Shown piece by piece: positions 45,029-54,300 of a stretch of DNA of 64,000 bases. The notes beneath the pieces were generated by a model that saw only the letters and a program-made list of their open reading frames with translations, made no database searches and had not been told where the DNA came from. This DNA comes from Bacillota bacterium (GTDB taxonomy: Bacteria; Bacillota; Clostridia; Lachnospirales; Lachnospiraceae). Numbering within the stretch: the first letter of the stretch is position 1; each line of letters opens with the position of its first letter. A program made the translations under genes and the position numbers. The DNA is taken from positions 1 through 64,000 of the forward strand of contig JAEWYQ010000063.1 of NCBI GenBank assembly GCA_023395555.1, written 5' to 3'.

Positions 45029-45154
45029 TTACAATCTTGACGCAAAATGATCCATTGCTTCTTTTATTTCATTTACCGTTTCCGGTTTAACTACTGCATA
45101 AAACTTAGGCATGATCAAAAATCCAATTGCCCATTTGACCCAGGGAAAACATAG
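45029..45154 (-). pseudogene. Probable C-terminal stump of a lost minus-strand gene
   Basis: Just before the minus-strand terminator, an open frame encodes 41 residues: WVKWAIGFLIMPKFYAVVK followed by PETVNEIKEAMDHFASRL and a stop. It has protein-like composition, no ribosome site and a stop upstream (45155-45157). With a terminator directly behind it, it looks like the end of a gene whose front has been deleted. The family is not recognised. Confidence 0.4.
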
Positions 45155-45220
45155 TCACATTTTACAAATGATATTGATTTTCATTATTATTATTTGTCAG
45201 ATATATAGAAAGTTCAATAT

Positions 45221-45239
45221 TTTACAATTAAATTGTAAA
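45221..45239. promoter_or_regulatory. Perfect palindrome upstream of the sodA promoter
   Basis: TTTACAATTAAATTGTAAA is a perfect 9-1-9 palindrome 30 bases upstream of the TATAAT (45269-45274) of the superoxide dismutase gene. Its form and position suit an operator of a dimeric regulator. It shares the TTA...TAA edges with PerR boxes but is longer (8-1-8 against 7-1-7). Confidence 0.5.
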
Positions 45240-45268
45240 CAATGCTTTCTTTTTTCAGATATCTATTG

Positions 45269-45274
45269 TATAAT
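45269..45274 (+). promoter_or_regulatory. -10 element of the sodA promoter
   Basis: TATAAT lies 45 bases before ATG 45319. No clear -35 is seen 17 bases upstream, which could mean activator-dependent transcription through the palindrome at 45221-45239. Confidence 0.45.
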
Positions 45275-45318
45275 TCATATATGCACCAAACAAATATTAT
45301 CTTAAAGGAGCGATACTT

Positions 45319-45948
45319 ATGTTTAAACAAATCGAATTAAAATATAATTTCAATGAACTGGAGCCCCATATTGACGAGCTTACGATGGTTACCCATTATA
45401 CCAAGCATCACGCTGCCTACACTGCAAATCTGAACGCTGCTGTTGATAAGCACCCGGAATTGTCTCATAAATCCATTGAAGATCTATTGAACAATTTGGA
45501 TCAGCTGCCGGATGAGGCATCAAGAACAGCCGTAAGAAATAACGGCGGCGGATATTATAACCATAATTTGTACTTCTCCACTCTTTCACCAAAGGGCTCG
45601 CAAAAGCCGGAAGGAGAGCTGTTAAAACAGATTGAAGCTGATTTCGGAGGCTTTGACAGCCTGAAAGAGAAATTAAATAATGCGGCGGCGGCCAGATTCG
45701 GTTCCGGCTGGGCCTGGCTATCAGCCAATCAATCCGGCAAGCTGCAGGTAACCTCCAGCCCTAACCAGGATAATCCCCTTATGGAAAGCCACGGCGAATG
45801 GACCCCCATCCTCGGTATCGATGTATGGGAGCATGCATACTATCTGAAGTATAAGAATCTGCGCCTTGACTATGTTAACGCATTATATGCCGTGCTGGAC
45901 TGGGATCAGATCGCTGATCTTTATAAAAAAATTAAAGCAGGAGCATAA
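45319..45948 (+). CDS. sodA: Fe/Mn superoxide dismutase
   Basis: A 209-residue SOD. The four metal ligands are visible: His in MVTHYTKHH, His in GGYYNHNLYF, and Asp and His in GIDVWEHAYYLKYKN. It disproportionates superoxide in the cytoplasm; in a strict anaerobe this serves survival of oxygen exposure. AAAGGAG lies eight bases before ATG 45319. A palindrome upstream and a strong terminator downstream make it a monocistronic unit. Fe versus Mn preference is not decided by what I can see. Confidence 0.95.
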   Translation: MFKQIELKYNFNELEPHIDELTMVTHYTKHHAAYTANLNAAVDKHPELSHKSIEDLLNNLDQLPDEASRTAVRNNGGGYYNHNLYFSTLSPKGSQKPEGELLKQIEADFGGFDSLKEKLNNAAAARFGSGWAWLSANQSGKLQVTSSPNQDNPLMESHGEWTPILGIDVWEHAYYLKYKNLRLDYVNALYAVLDWDQIADLYKKIKAGA

Positions 45949-45975
45949 CGGTCCTGCGATCTTCCAAAAACAGTA

Positions 45976-46010
45976 CTCCTGGGGCACGAAAAATGTCCCA
46001 GGAGCTTTTT
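45976..46010 (+). terminator. Rho-independent terminator of sodA
   Basis: CTCCTGGG pairs with CCCAGGAG around a loop containing CGAAAAATG, followed by CTTTTT. It begins 28 bases after the sodA stop. Confidence 0.85.
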
Positions 46011-46039
46011 ATGTATCCATTTTTTAATGCATCCATTCT

Positions 46040-46270
46040 TTATGAGTAATTCTCACTCAGTTTGTTATAAATAAAGCTGATCAAAAAGCACAGGCCGCCT
46101 CCTGCTATCAATGCAAGAACCCGGGTAATCGAATTCTCCTGGTTCAGATCCACAACGATGAATCTCGCCACCATTATAATAGTCAATATCAGTCCACACA
46201 GCCTTATACCCTTATTTCTAAGCTTAAAGCCCACCGATATGCTTCCTATCGCTACAATCCACAGGAGATG
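46040..46270 (-). pseudogene. C-terminal remnant of a DUF2339-like membrane protein
   Basis: The last 75 residues of this frame (HLLWIVAIGSISVGFKLRNKG, then IRLCGLILTIIMVARFIVVDL and FLISFIYNKL) match the C-terminal helices of large DUF2339-type polytopic proteins, which are normally 700 or more residues. The N-terminal 45 residues of the open frame are antisense to the helicase-like stump that starts near 46265 and are not part of the protein. The 5' part of the gene is missing. Confidence 0.55.
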
Positions 46271-46485
46271 TCCGGAAAGACATACACATTTTATGCCAGG
46301 AGCCCCGCACCAGGGACGAGATCTCGAGATTGATCCGAATGACACAATATTATGCAATGCAGACCTATGTATACCCCTTGGTAGAAGAAAACCTGCTGAA
46401 TATGACAATCCCGGATAAGCCCAAGAGCCGCAGTCAGAAGTTTGTTACAACGCCTAAGGGATTGTCAGAGATAAATGCATCTTAG
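46265..46485 (+). pseudogene. C-terminal remnant of an AlbA/RecG-like ATP-binding protein
   Basis: The plus strand encodes EPRTRDEISRLIRMTQYYAM, PLVEENLLNMTIPDKPKSRS and QKFVTTPKGLSEI before a stop at 46485. This matches the C-terminal winged helix of AlbA_2/Schlafen-type ATP-binding proteins, whose usual ending is close to LTIPDKPNSRNQKY. The rest of the gene (several hundred residues) is absent; it joins the DUF2339 stump back to back. Confidence 0.55.
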
Positions 46486-46502
46486 GATGATTGCTTAGAA
46501 AC

Positions 46503-46534
46503 ACCCCTGTGAGATTCCGACTGCTCACAGGGGT
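46503..46534 (-). terminator. Perfect 11-bp stem-loop after the lipoprotein gene
   Basis: ACCCCTGTGAG and CTCACAGGGGT form a perfect stem with a 10-base loop, 14 bases after the minus-strand lipoprotein stop. The T run is poor (GTTTC), so termination may be partial. Confidence 0.6.
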
Positions 46535-46547
46535 ATTCCACAAAGCA

Positions 46548-47312
46548 TTATTTTACTTCCTGCCATTCACCATTTATAAGCTCATAGGTTTCTGTAATTA
46601 CCTCGCTTCCGCCGTAAGTTTCCACAACGCGTTTCACAGCTTGCAGACTTCCGCTCTCATCATACTGATAATACTCCGTAAGATACTGTGCTCCATCTCT
46701 GCTTTTGGAAAGCAGCTGATGATTCTCCTCATCCAACTCAGCACCGGTCAGGCAAAAAGAATATACAAACTGTTCCTGCTCTTCATTCCAAAGCCAGTAA
46801 TAATAAGGAAGGTTATTATTTGTAATCCAGCTCATCAGACCTATATCCTGAGAGCTGTCAAAGTTCATGTCAACCGTTGTCAGCGATCCATCCGGTGTAA
46901 AGGCCTCTGTATAGCCGCCAAAGCTATCCCCATCCACACCCTGTTCATTCCACTCGGCTGAAATTGCCTCCTGTATTGAAATGGTCTGAATAAGATTGCT
47001 GCCGTCAAAGACTTCTATTTTTCCAATACCATATAGGTTTACTTCTTCCCTTAGCTTCCTTCCGTGCAGGTTTAAGGTAAGCGCTCTGCCATCCTCCACA
47101 GAGATTGGATAGGACAAAACATAATCCTTCAAGTCTTCTGGCTCTTGATTCTCAAGAGGCATTGTCACACTGGGTTGGAGTGGGGCCCCTGTAGGGTTCC
47201 TTTCTTCCATCAAACTGCCTTCCACCACTGTATCTGCGTTTTTACAGGCAGCGAGGATGCAGATGTGTATTAAGCAGCACACCATGATCATTTTCTTCAT
47301 TTTTATACTCAT
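46548..47312 (-). CDS. Lipoprotein of unknown function
   Basis: A 254-residue exported protein. The N terminus is a lipoprotein signal with lipobox LAAC (Cys around residue 23), then a Pro/Glu-rich spacer and a beta-rich region with many Tyr and Trp (DIGLMSWITNNNLPYYYWLW). The last 50 residues (YYQYDESGSLQAVKRVVETYG) resemble YD-like repeats seen in surface proteins. No family is recognised. Starts at 47312 and 47300 are both possible. It appears to be transcribed alone, with a hairpin on its downstream side. Confidence 0.72.
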   Translation of the reverse strand: MSIKMKKMIMVCCLIHICILAACKNADTVVEGSLMEERNPTGAPLQPSVTMPLENQEPEDLKDYVLSYPISVEDGRALTLNLHGRKLREEVNLYGIGKIEVFDGSNLIQTISIQEAISAEWNEQGVDGDSFGGYTEAFTPDGSLTTVDMNFDSSQDIGLMSWITNNNLPYYYWLWNEEQEQFVYSFCLTGAELDEENHQLLSKSRDGAQYLTEYYQYDESGSLQAVKRVVETYGGSEVITETYELINGEWQEVK

Positions 47313-47450
47313 GCCTTTCTCATTGTATTATTTCTCAATATAATATTGAGCTAAGGATACCATATCTTACCTGTACCTACAATAAAAATCAAAATATTAT
47401 CTGAAATCCAAAACCATGTTCATGTTATCCGGGTTCTATACAAAAGAAGA

Positions 47451-47478
47451 AACTGGGAGCATTTACTGTCCCCCAGTT
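47451..47478 (-). terminator. Terminator of the ABC exporter operon
   Basis: On the minus strand AACTGGG pairs with CCCAGTT, followed by TCTTCTTTT. It lies about 80 bases after the stop of the exporter gene at 47559. Confidence 0.55.
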
Positions 47479-47558
47479 AAAATTTATTATCTATTATCTA
47501 AACTCAGCTATATAAAATCTTCTTACGAAATCCACAATAGTTTCTTACGTTTAACCAT

Positions 47559-49463
47559 CTATTCTAATTCAAACGCTCCGGTATATAATTGATAATACTT
47601 CCCTTTCTGTGCGATCAGCTCATTATGATTGCCCCGTTCTACAATATGGCCGTTTTCCAATACCATAATCACATCCGAGTTTTTAACCGTGGAAAGTCTG
47701 TGAGCGATTACAAATACCGTACGCCCTTTCATCAGCGCATCCATTCCCCGCTGTACAATGGCTTCCGTACGGGTATCAATGGAAGAAGTCGCTTCATCCA
47801 GTATCATAACCGGAGGGTCCGCAACCGCCGCCCGGGCGATGGCTAAGAGCTGCCTCTGTCCCTGGGAGATATTAGCGCCGTTTCCCGTAAGAGGGGTCTC
47901 ATATCCCATGGGCAAACGGGTAATAAAATCATGGGCTCCTGCCAATTTAGCCGCTTCCACGCATTCTTCATCACTTGCCGTAAGATTCCCGTACCGGATA
48001 TTATCCATAACGGTTCCCGTAAAAAGATTGGTGTCCTGCAGAACAATTCCTAAAGAACGGCGAAGATCTGCTTTTTTAATCTTATTAATATTAATGCTGT
48101 CATAACGGATCTTGCCGTCTGCAATATCATAAAAGCGGTTAATCAAATTGGTTATTGTGGTCTTACCGGCACCTGTCGCCCCTACGAAAGCGATTTTCTG
48201 ACCCGGCTCCGCAAACAGGTTGATATTATGAAGTATGGTCTTGTCCTCCGTATATCCAAAGTCCACATCCACCAGTCTCACATCCCCGGTCAGCTTTGTA
48301 TAAGTTACTGTTCCATCCTTGTGAGGATGCTTCCATGCCCAGGTATTGGTACGTTCTTCATGTTCTATCAATTTGCCGTCCGCTTCTTCCACATTCACTA
48401 AAGTAACATAGCCTTCATCCACCTCCGGCTCTTCATCAATTAAAGTGAAGATACGGGAGGCTCCGGCAAGGCCCATAATAACAGAATTGATCTGATGGGA
48501 CACCTGATTGATATTGCCTGCAAACTGCCTGGTCATATTTAAGAAAGGTACTAAAATGCTGATTCCGAATGCCATGCCGGAGATACTGAAGTTTTTAGCC
48601 CCGGTTAACAGCAGGCTGCCGCCCACAATGGCTACAATAACATATAAAATATTGCCCACATTATTTAAGATAGGGCCCAAGGTGTTGGCATACCGGTTCG
48701 CTGTCCTGGCATCTTCAAAGAGATCATCATTTATTTTATCAAAATCATGCTTGCTCTCCTCTTCGTGGTTAAATACCTTGACCACCTTCTGACCATTCAT
48801 CATTTCTTCCACATAGCCTTCCAGCTTGCCGATCATCCTCTGCTGACGGATAAAATATTTCGCAGAACCGCCGCCTACCTTTTTCGTGATATTAACCATC
48901 ACAAAGACGCCCACAACCACCACCAGGGTCATCCATATGCTGAAGTACAGCATAATACTGAATACCGTCAGCACCATAATGGAGGAAGACAGAATCTGAG
49001 GAATGCTTTGGGAGATCAGCTGGCGTAAAGTATCAATATCATTGGTATAATAACTCATGATATCCCCATGGTTATTGGTATCAAAATATTTCACCGGCAG
49101 ATTCTGCATACCGGAGAACATTTTAATACGGAGCTTTTTCAGCGCCCCCTGTGTCATCACCGCCATCATACGGTTATGGGCAAAGGACACTCCAAGGGAG
49201 ATGATATAGCAGGCCGCCAGGAAGCTTACCAGCCCTAAGATACGCCCGGAAACCGCCCCCCAGTCACCTGTCTTGTAACTCTTTTCTACTTCGGCAATGA
49301 TGTTCTGCGTAAAAATTGCAGGAAGGGCGGATACCACTGCATTAAATATAATCGCAGCCACGATAACAGGAAATAAAACAGGGTAAAATTCAAGCAATGT
49401 TTTCAACAGGCGCTTTAATACTCCCTTTTTATTAACCTGATTGTGATTTTTATTGTTCATCAT
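47559..49463 (-). CDS. ABC exporter half-transporter, catalytically complete subunit
   Basis: A fused permease-ATPase of about 634 residues (MdlB/LmrD-like). Six transmembrane helices (about 20-320) are followed by an ATPase with Walker A GATGAGKTT, signature ISQGQRQLLAIARA and Walker B MILDEATSSID, including the catalytic Glu. A linker insertion of about 50 residues (EADGKLIEHEERTNTWAWKHPHKDG) separates the two parts. The start is ATG 49463 (or 49460), overlapping the end of the partner gene. Together they form a heterodimeric multidrug/lipid-type exporter. The substrate is unknown. Confidence 0.92.
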   Translation of the reverse strand: MMNNKNHNQVNKKGVLKRLLKTLLEFYPVLFPVIVAAIIFNAVVSALPAIFTQNIIAEVEKSYKTGDWGAVSGRILGLVSFLAACYIISLGVSFAHNRMMAVMTQGALKKLRIKMFSGMQNLPVKYFDTNNHGDIMSYYTNDIDTLRQLISQSIPQILSSSIMVLTVFSIMLYFSIWMTLVVVVGVFVMVNITKKVGGGSAKYFIRQQRMIGKLEGYVEEMMNGQKVVKVFNHEEESKHDFDKINDDLFEDARTANRYANTLGPILNNVGNILYVIVAIVGGSLLLTGAKNFSISGMAFGISILVPFLNMTRQFAGNINQVSHQINSVIMGLAGASRIFTLIDEEPEVDEGYVTLVNVEEADGKLIEHEERTNTWAWKHPHKDGTVTYTKLTGDVRLVDVDFGYTEDKTILHNINLFAEPGQKIAFVGATGAGKTTITNLINRFYDIADGKIRYDSININKIKKADLRRSLGIVLQDTNLFTGTVMDNIRYGNLTASDEECVEAAKLAGAHDFITRLPMGYETPLTGNGANISQGQRQLLAIARAAVADPPVMILDEATSSIDTRTEAIVQRGMDALMKGRTVFVIAHRLSTVKNSDVIMVLENGHIVERGNHNELIAQKGKYYQLYTGAFELE

Positions 49464-51201
49464 CTTCACCCGCCTTGTTCTGTGATACATAAACTTCTCT
49501 GTAAATTTCATTGCCCGCAAGAAGCTCCTTGTGAGTTCCGATGGCATTCACCGTACCGCCGTCCATAACAATAATGCGGTCCGCGTCTTCTACCGATGCG
49601 GTTCTCTGTGCAATGATAATCTTCGTTGTCTGAGGAATGAACTCCTTCAATGCCTTCCTGATCAGGGAGTCTGTCTTTGTATCCACGGCACTGGTAGAGT
49701 CATCCAAAATAAGTATTTTCGGTTTTTTCAGAAGGGCTCTTGCAATACAAAGACGCTGTCTCTGTCCGCCCGAAACATTGGAGCCGCCCTGTTCGATGTG
49801 GGTATCATACTGTTCCGGGAAGCTCATAATAAAATCATGAGCCTGTGCCAGCCTGCAAGCCTCTATCAATTCTTCGTCGGTGGCTTCCTTGTTGCCCCAG
49901 CGGAGATTCTCCTTGATGGTACCGGAGAACAGCACGTTTTTTTGCAGCACCACAGATACCTGGTCACGAAGACTTTCCAAATCGTACTCCCTGACATCCG
50001 TTCCACCCACTCTGACCACACCCTCCGTCGTATCATAAAGTCGGGGAATCAGCTGGATCAGGGAAGATTTAGAGGATCCTGTACCTCCTATGATGCCAAT
50101 GGTCTCCCCTGATTTAATATGAATATTGATGTTCTGCAAGGCCATTCGCTCTGCTTTTGCAGCATATTTAAAGCTTACCCTTTCAAATTCGATGGAGCCG
50201 TCCTTTACCTTCTTGATCGAACCATCCTTTAAGGAGCTTTCCTCTGTCAATACTTCCACAATACGGTGAGCGGACTCGCTGGCAATGGTTATCATAACAA
50301 ATACCATGGACAGCATCATTAAACTGCTTAAAATCTGAAAGCTGTAGGTTAACAAGCTGGAATACTGTCCCACGTCAAGGTCAAGCCCTCTTGATGTAAT
50401 AATGGTATAAGAGCCGAAGGACATAACGAAGATCGTTACGGTATAAAGGCAGAATTGCATTAACGGATTGTTAAAAGCCAAAATCTTCTCCGCCTTTGTA
50501 AAATCATTGGCAACATCCGCAGCAGCCGCTTCAAATTTCTTCTTTTCATATTCTTCTCTTACATAGGATTTTATCACTCTCATCCCTTTTACATTCTCTT
50601 GGATGGAATTGTTCAAGGTATCGTATTTTTTGAATACCCGTTTGAATAAAGGCATTACGGTTTTAATAACAAGGGCCAGCCCAATCCCCAGAACAGGAAT
50701 CACAAATAAAAATATAAATGCCATCTTCCCACCCATTACAAAGGCCATGGTAAAGGAAAAGACCAGCATCAGCGGAAATCTTACCGCGGTACGGATAATC
50801 ATCATGTAGGCATTCTGAACATTGGATACATCGGTGGTCAGCCTGGTTACTAAGGATGAGGTGGAAAAGTTATCGATATTTTCAAAGGAATAGGTTTGTA
50901 TCTTATAAAAGATATCCTTTCTCAAGTTCCTGCCAAACCCGGAGGACGCCGTCGCACAGGCATTTCCCGCCAGAACGCCAAAGGTAAGGGAAAGAGCCGC
51001 TAATACTACCAGGACTAACCCGTACCATAAAATCACACGCAGCTCGCACCCCGCTTTAATCTCATTCACCAGCAAAGCAATAATAAAAGGAATGGTAACC
51101 TCTATTAACACTTCAAATGCAATTAGAACAGGGGTCATAATGGATGCCTTTTTAAATTCCCGTATACTCTTAGCAAGTACTTTATACATGGATCGATTCA
51201 T
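49450..51201 (-). CDS. ABC exporter half-transporter, degenerate-site subunit
   Basis: A 583-residue permease-ATPase (MdlA/LmrC-like). Six transmembrane helices are followed by Walker A GGTGSSKSS, signature VSGGQRQRLCIARAL and Walker B ILILDDSTSAVD. The residue after the Walker B aspartate is Asp instead of Glu, so one of the two composite ATP sites of the heterodimer is degenerate, a known feature of this exporter class. It overlaps its partner by 14 bases. ATG 51201 lies immediately after AAGGAG with no spacing; ATG 51189 is 12 bases away. Either could be used. Confidence 0.92.
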   Translation of the reverse strand: MNRSMYKVLAKSIREFKKASIMTPVLIAFEVLIEVTIPFIIALLVNEIKAGCELRVILWYGLVLVVLAALSLTFGVLAGNACATASSGFGRNLRKDIFYKIQTYSFENIDNFSTSSLVTRLTTDVSNVQNAYMMIIRTAVRFPLMLVFSFTMAFVMGGKMAFIFLFVIPVLGIGLALVIKTVMPLFKRVFKKYDTLNNSIQENVKGMRVIKSYVREEYEKKKFEAAAADVANDFTKAEKILAFNNPLMQFCLYTVTIFVMSFGSYTIITSRGLDLDVGQYSSLLTYSFQILSSLMMLSMVFVMITIASESAHRIVEVLTEESSLKDGSIKKVKDGSIEFERVSFKYAAKAERMALQNINIHIKSGETIGIIGGTGSSKSSLIQLIPRLYDTTEGVVRVGGTDVREYDLESLRDQVSVVLQKNVLFSGTIKENLRWGNKEATDEELIEACRLAQAHDFIMSFPEQYDTHIEQGGSNVSGGQRQRLCIARALLKKPKILILDDSTSAVDTKTDSLIRKALKEFIPQTTKIIIAQRTASVEDADRIIVMDGGTVNAIGTHKELLAGNEIYREVYVSQNKAGEDDEQ

Positions 51202-51252
51202 CTCCTTTATATGTTTCCGGCATCAAATACATAAATGAAAGAAAGCAAAAAA

Positions 51253-51284
51253 GCGTAAGTAGATTGTAAAATCCGGGCTTACGC
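51253..51284 (-). terminator. Terminator after the PEP-binding/nucleotidyltransferase gene
   Basis: GCGTAAG and CTTACGC form a perfect 7-bp stem; on the minus strand TTTTTT follows. It separates the gdhA operon from the ABC exporter. Confidence 0.75.
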
Positions 51285-51387
51285 AAAAGAATAGCTTAAG
51301 ATGCCACTTCATGCTATTTTACTATATAAACTTTTATATTTCAATAAGAATATCCTACAGAAATTGACCAGAAATTGGCTATTCTCC

Positions 51388-54300
51388 TTAATCCCTGATG
51401 CGAAGGGGAAAAGCAGGGTCATAAACAGAATTTATTTTTAAGGCATAAGAAGTTTTATCCGCAATGTCCTGATCCGTGACATAATGAATATCCAAAAGCC
51501 CATTGGACTGATATCCGGTTTTCAAATAATTCATTTGCGATAAAGCCATGCTCCAGCCCTCAAGCCAGTTAGCAAGCTGCTCCTTCTGCGCATCGTTGCC
51601 GTCAAAATGAAGAATCAGATCAATATCACTATTGCATCTGGCCGAACAGTTATTGGTACTTCCAAAGAGATAGATGCCCTTTACTCCATAAGCATGCATA
51701 TCCATTCCCGCGGCTACCTGTTCCGCCATATAATGGCGCCATTTCCAGCCATAGTCTTCCTTATTATCTTCTATGCCCTCTGCTCCAGCCTGCTCAAATC
51801 CGGATATCTGCGCAGACCTGGAAGGGGAATCGAGATAGGCTATGGCTTTTTCCAGATCCGCATTCATTAAGACCACCAGCTCTTTATCGGAACAGGCTTC
51901 CTCTACCTGGATGACCCGAATCACACGGCTTAAATGGGCGTAGGACGGAAGCATCTCCTCCAGGAAATTTTTCTTATTGGAAAAGAAGGATTTATTAAAA
52001 ATAATATGCTTATCTTCCGGATACAAGGGAAGGTACTTAATATTTTCTTCCACCAGATCCTGAAAAAAATGCGTACCAAAGGAAAGCTCCGGCTGGAACC
52101 TTGATTCCTTTGCTGCAATTTCAATGAGCATGGCTGTATTATTGATATCCGAGTAGGCAACAGGTACTCCCAGCTTAATGTCGCCGCGGCTCCCCCAGCG
52201 TCCCGGCCCCATTAAAATAAAGCTTTTCCGGGGAAGGATGCTGTTCAGATGGCTGACCGCATATGCCACATTCACTAAATCCTCCCGCTTCTCCAGCGCC
52301 GAGTATTGTGCCGGGTCCACATAGATTACCGTCTTGATCCCGGTAACCTTTCCGTTGGAAATAAACTTATCTGCCGTAAAAACTGTCTTATGGTAAGAAA
52401 TGTCGGGAGGAATAGCAACGGGCTTATTATCATAATTCCTGCTTTGGGGACGGCATTGCAGCAGGTAAAGGCTGTCGCCGTCACTGGCAAACTCGATGTC
52501 TACGGGATACCCCAGCTTCTCCTTCAGCAGAACCAGGACGGACTGGATCTGCTTTATCATGGAGGTGTTTCGGATCAGATGGTCAAAGGTGATGACCAGC
52601 TCGTCCGATTTGAAATTCGCCGTGAGAGAATTCACGCCAACCAGAATGTCCTCCTTCCTTATAGAAGCGACATAATTAATATGAGGTATCTGATTTCCGT
52701 ATTCCTTGATCACCTGAGCAATGGGGAGGGTTAGAAAACGGTTATTTTCCACATCCAACACATCCATCTTCTGGGGTGAATACCTGACCAGATCTTCAGC
52801 CGAATGATTTACCGGAAGGTTTGGCTGTCCCGGAGAAATCAGAATCGGATAATCATCTCCAATTCGATCCACCGCTCTGGTTCCCAGCCCCATGACCATC
52901 CGCAGCAGCCCATCCTCCCTCTTGATTCTGGGGGACCAGCGAAGCTCATTATTGCTAAAGGCAACTCCGGCATAGAGGGGGAAGAAATAAGGCCCTACCC
53001 TGGTTCCCGCCACCTCCTGGATCATAATGCCCATATGCTCGGAACAGTCGATTAAATTGCGCTCCTTCCGGTATTGGATGGAATCCGGGTTAAACAAGGA
53101 CGCATAGACCTCCAGGATGCTTTCCGCCAGTTGCTGAAGTCTCTGGGCCTTTGTACCTGTGTTGGTGATAAAAAGGCTTTTATATTTCCCGGAAAAGGAA
53201 GTGTCCACCTGATCCTCCAATACACTGGAGGACCGGACAATCAGAGGCTTCCCCTCGCAGCTGTCCAGAATTTGTCCCAGCTCGTTTAAAATGTAAGAGG
53301 AAAACTTAGAATTCTTCATCATTTGAATAATCCGTGGGTAGCTGGTCCGTATCTCAAGAATATCCCGGTATTTATGCTCGTTCAGTTCATCCAGGCCGTT
53401 CCGCTCAATGAGATTGGATAACTCATCGGAGGTAATATACCAGGTCTTAGGAGCCTTGATCCTGGAAAACTCCGGATTATCCTTACTATGGGCGGATATA
53501 ATCTGATTGGCAATAAAGAAGCCCGTGCCCTTGCCTCCTATTTTTCCGATGCTTTTGGGAGAACAGACCACATTATCAAGAAGATTGCAGAGTGCTTCGA
53601 TGGATATGTATTTTTGCGCATTGGCCACCATGGTTGGTTTATCGGTGAGAAATCTCTGTATTAATTCCACCGTCAGCCATCGTTTCGTAGCCTCACTCAC
53701 CATTTCATTGCCTTTGACGGCATTCATATACTGGGACAGCGCATGGGTAATATCCTTTAAATCCGCATCCTTCTTATCGATTTTTTTAATAAGCTCATAG
53801 GTTTTCCCCTGATAAATCCATAAGCTGATGTAATTATAAATCGACGCATCCTCCAGACAGGAGCCGGCATAGCAAAAGAGAAGCTGGCTCAGTCGGGTAA
53901 CATCAAAGGCAGGCAGGGTTTCCAGAGGGAAATTAATCTCACCCTGGATTCTGTATTTCTTCCAGTCCATCCGGTCAAAAATATCGTCCACCAGACTGGG
54001 ACTGGTTGCGGCAAGGAGGGCAAGCATCTTTTCACACACATAGAGGAGCATGTCCCGGTTTGTATTCTGCAGCAAGGTGATAATGGCTTCCCAATCCCCG
54101 CGAAACCGGTTCTTCGGCTGAAAGTTTACCTTAAAAAGCCTCTCCGCAATGCGGTTGGCAATGGTATCTAACAGCTTCTGTTCTTCCGGAAGAAAGATAC
54201 GCTCTTTATTATGGAAGATATGCTTCGGATATATTGCCTTAATCCATCCCCGGGTTACTCCGTTGAGCACAATTTCGGACTGCAGGGTATCGCCGTCTGC

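Noticed and set aside
46158..46418. Plus-strand 86-codon frame across the deletion scar
   Set aside because: It runs in a different frame from the recognisable AlbA-like end and antisense to the DUF2339-like end; an accidental frame.
47758..48105. A plus-strand 115-codon frame within the ABC exporter gene
   Set aside because: Antisense to the ATPase domain, whose motifs are complete on the minus strand.
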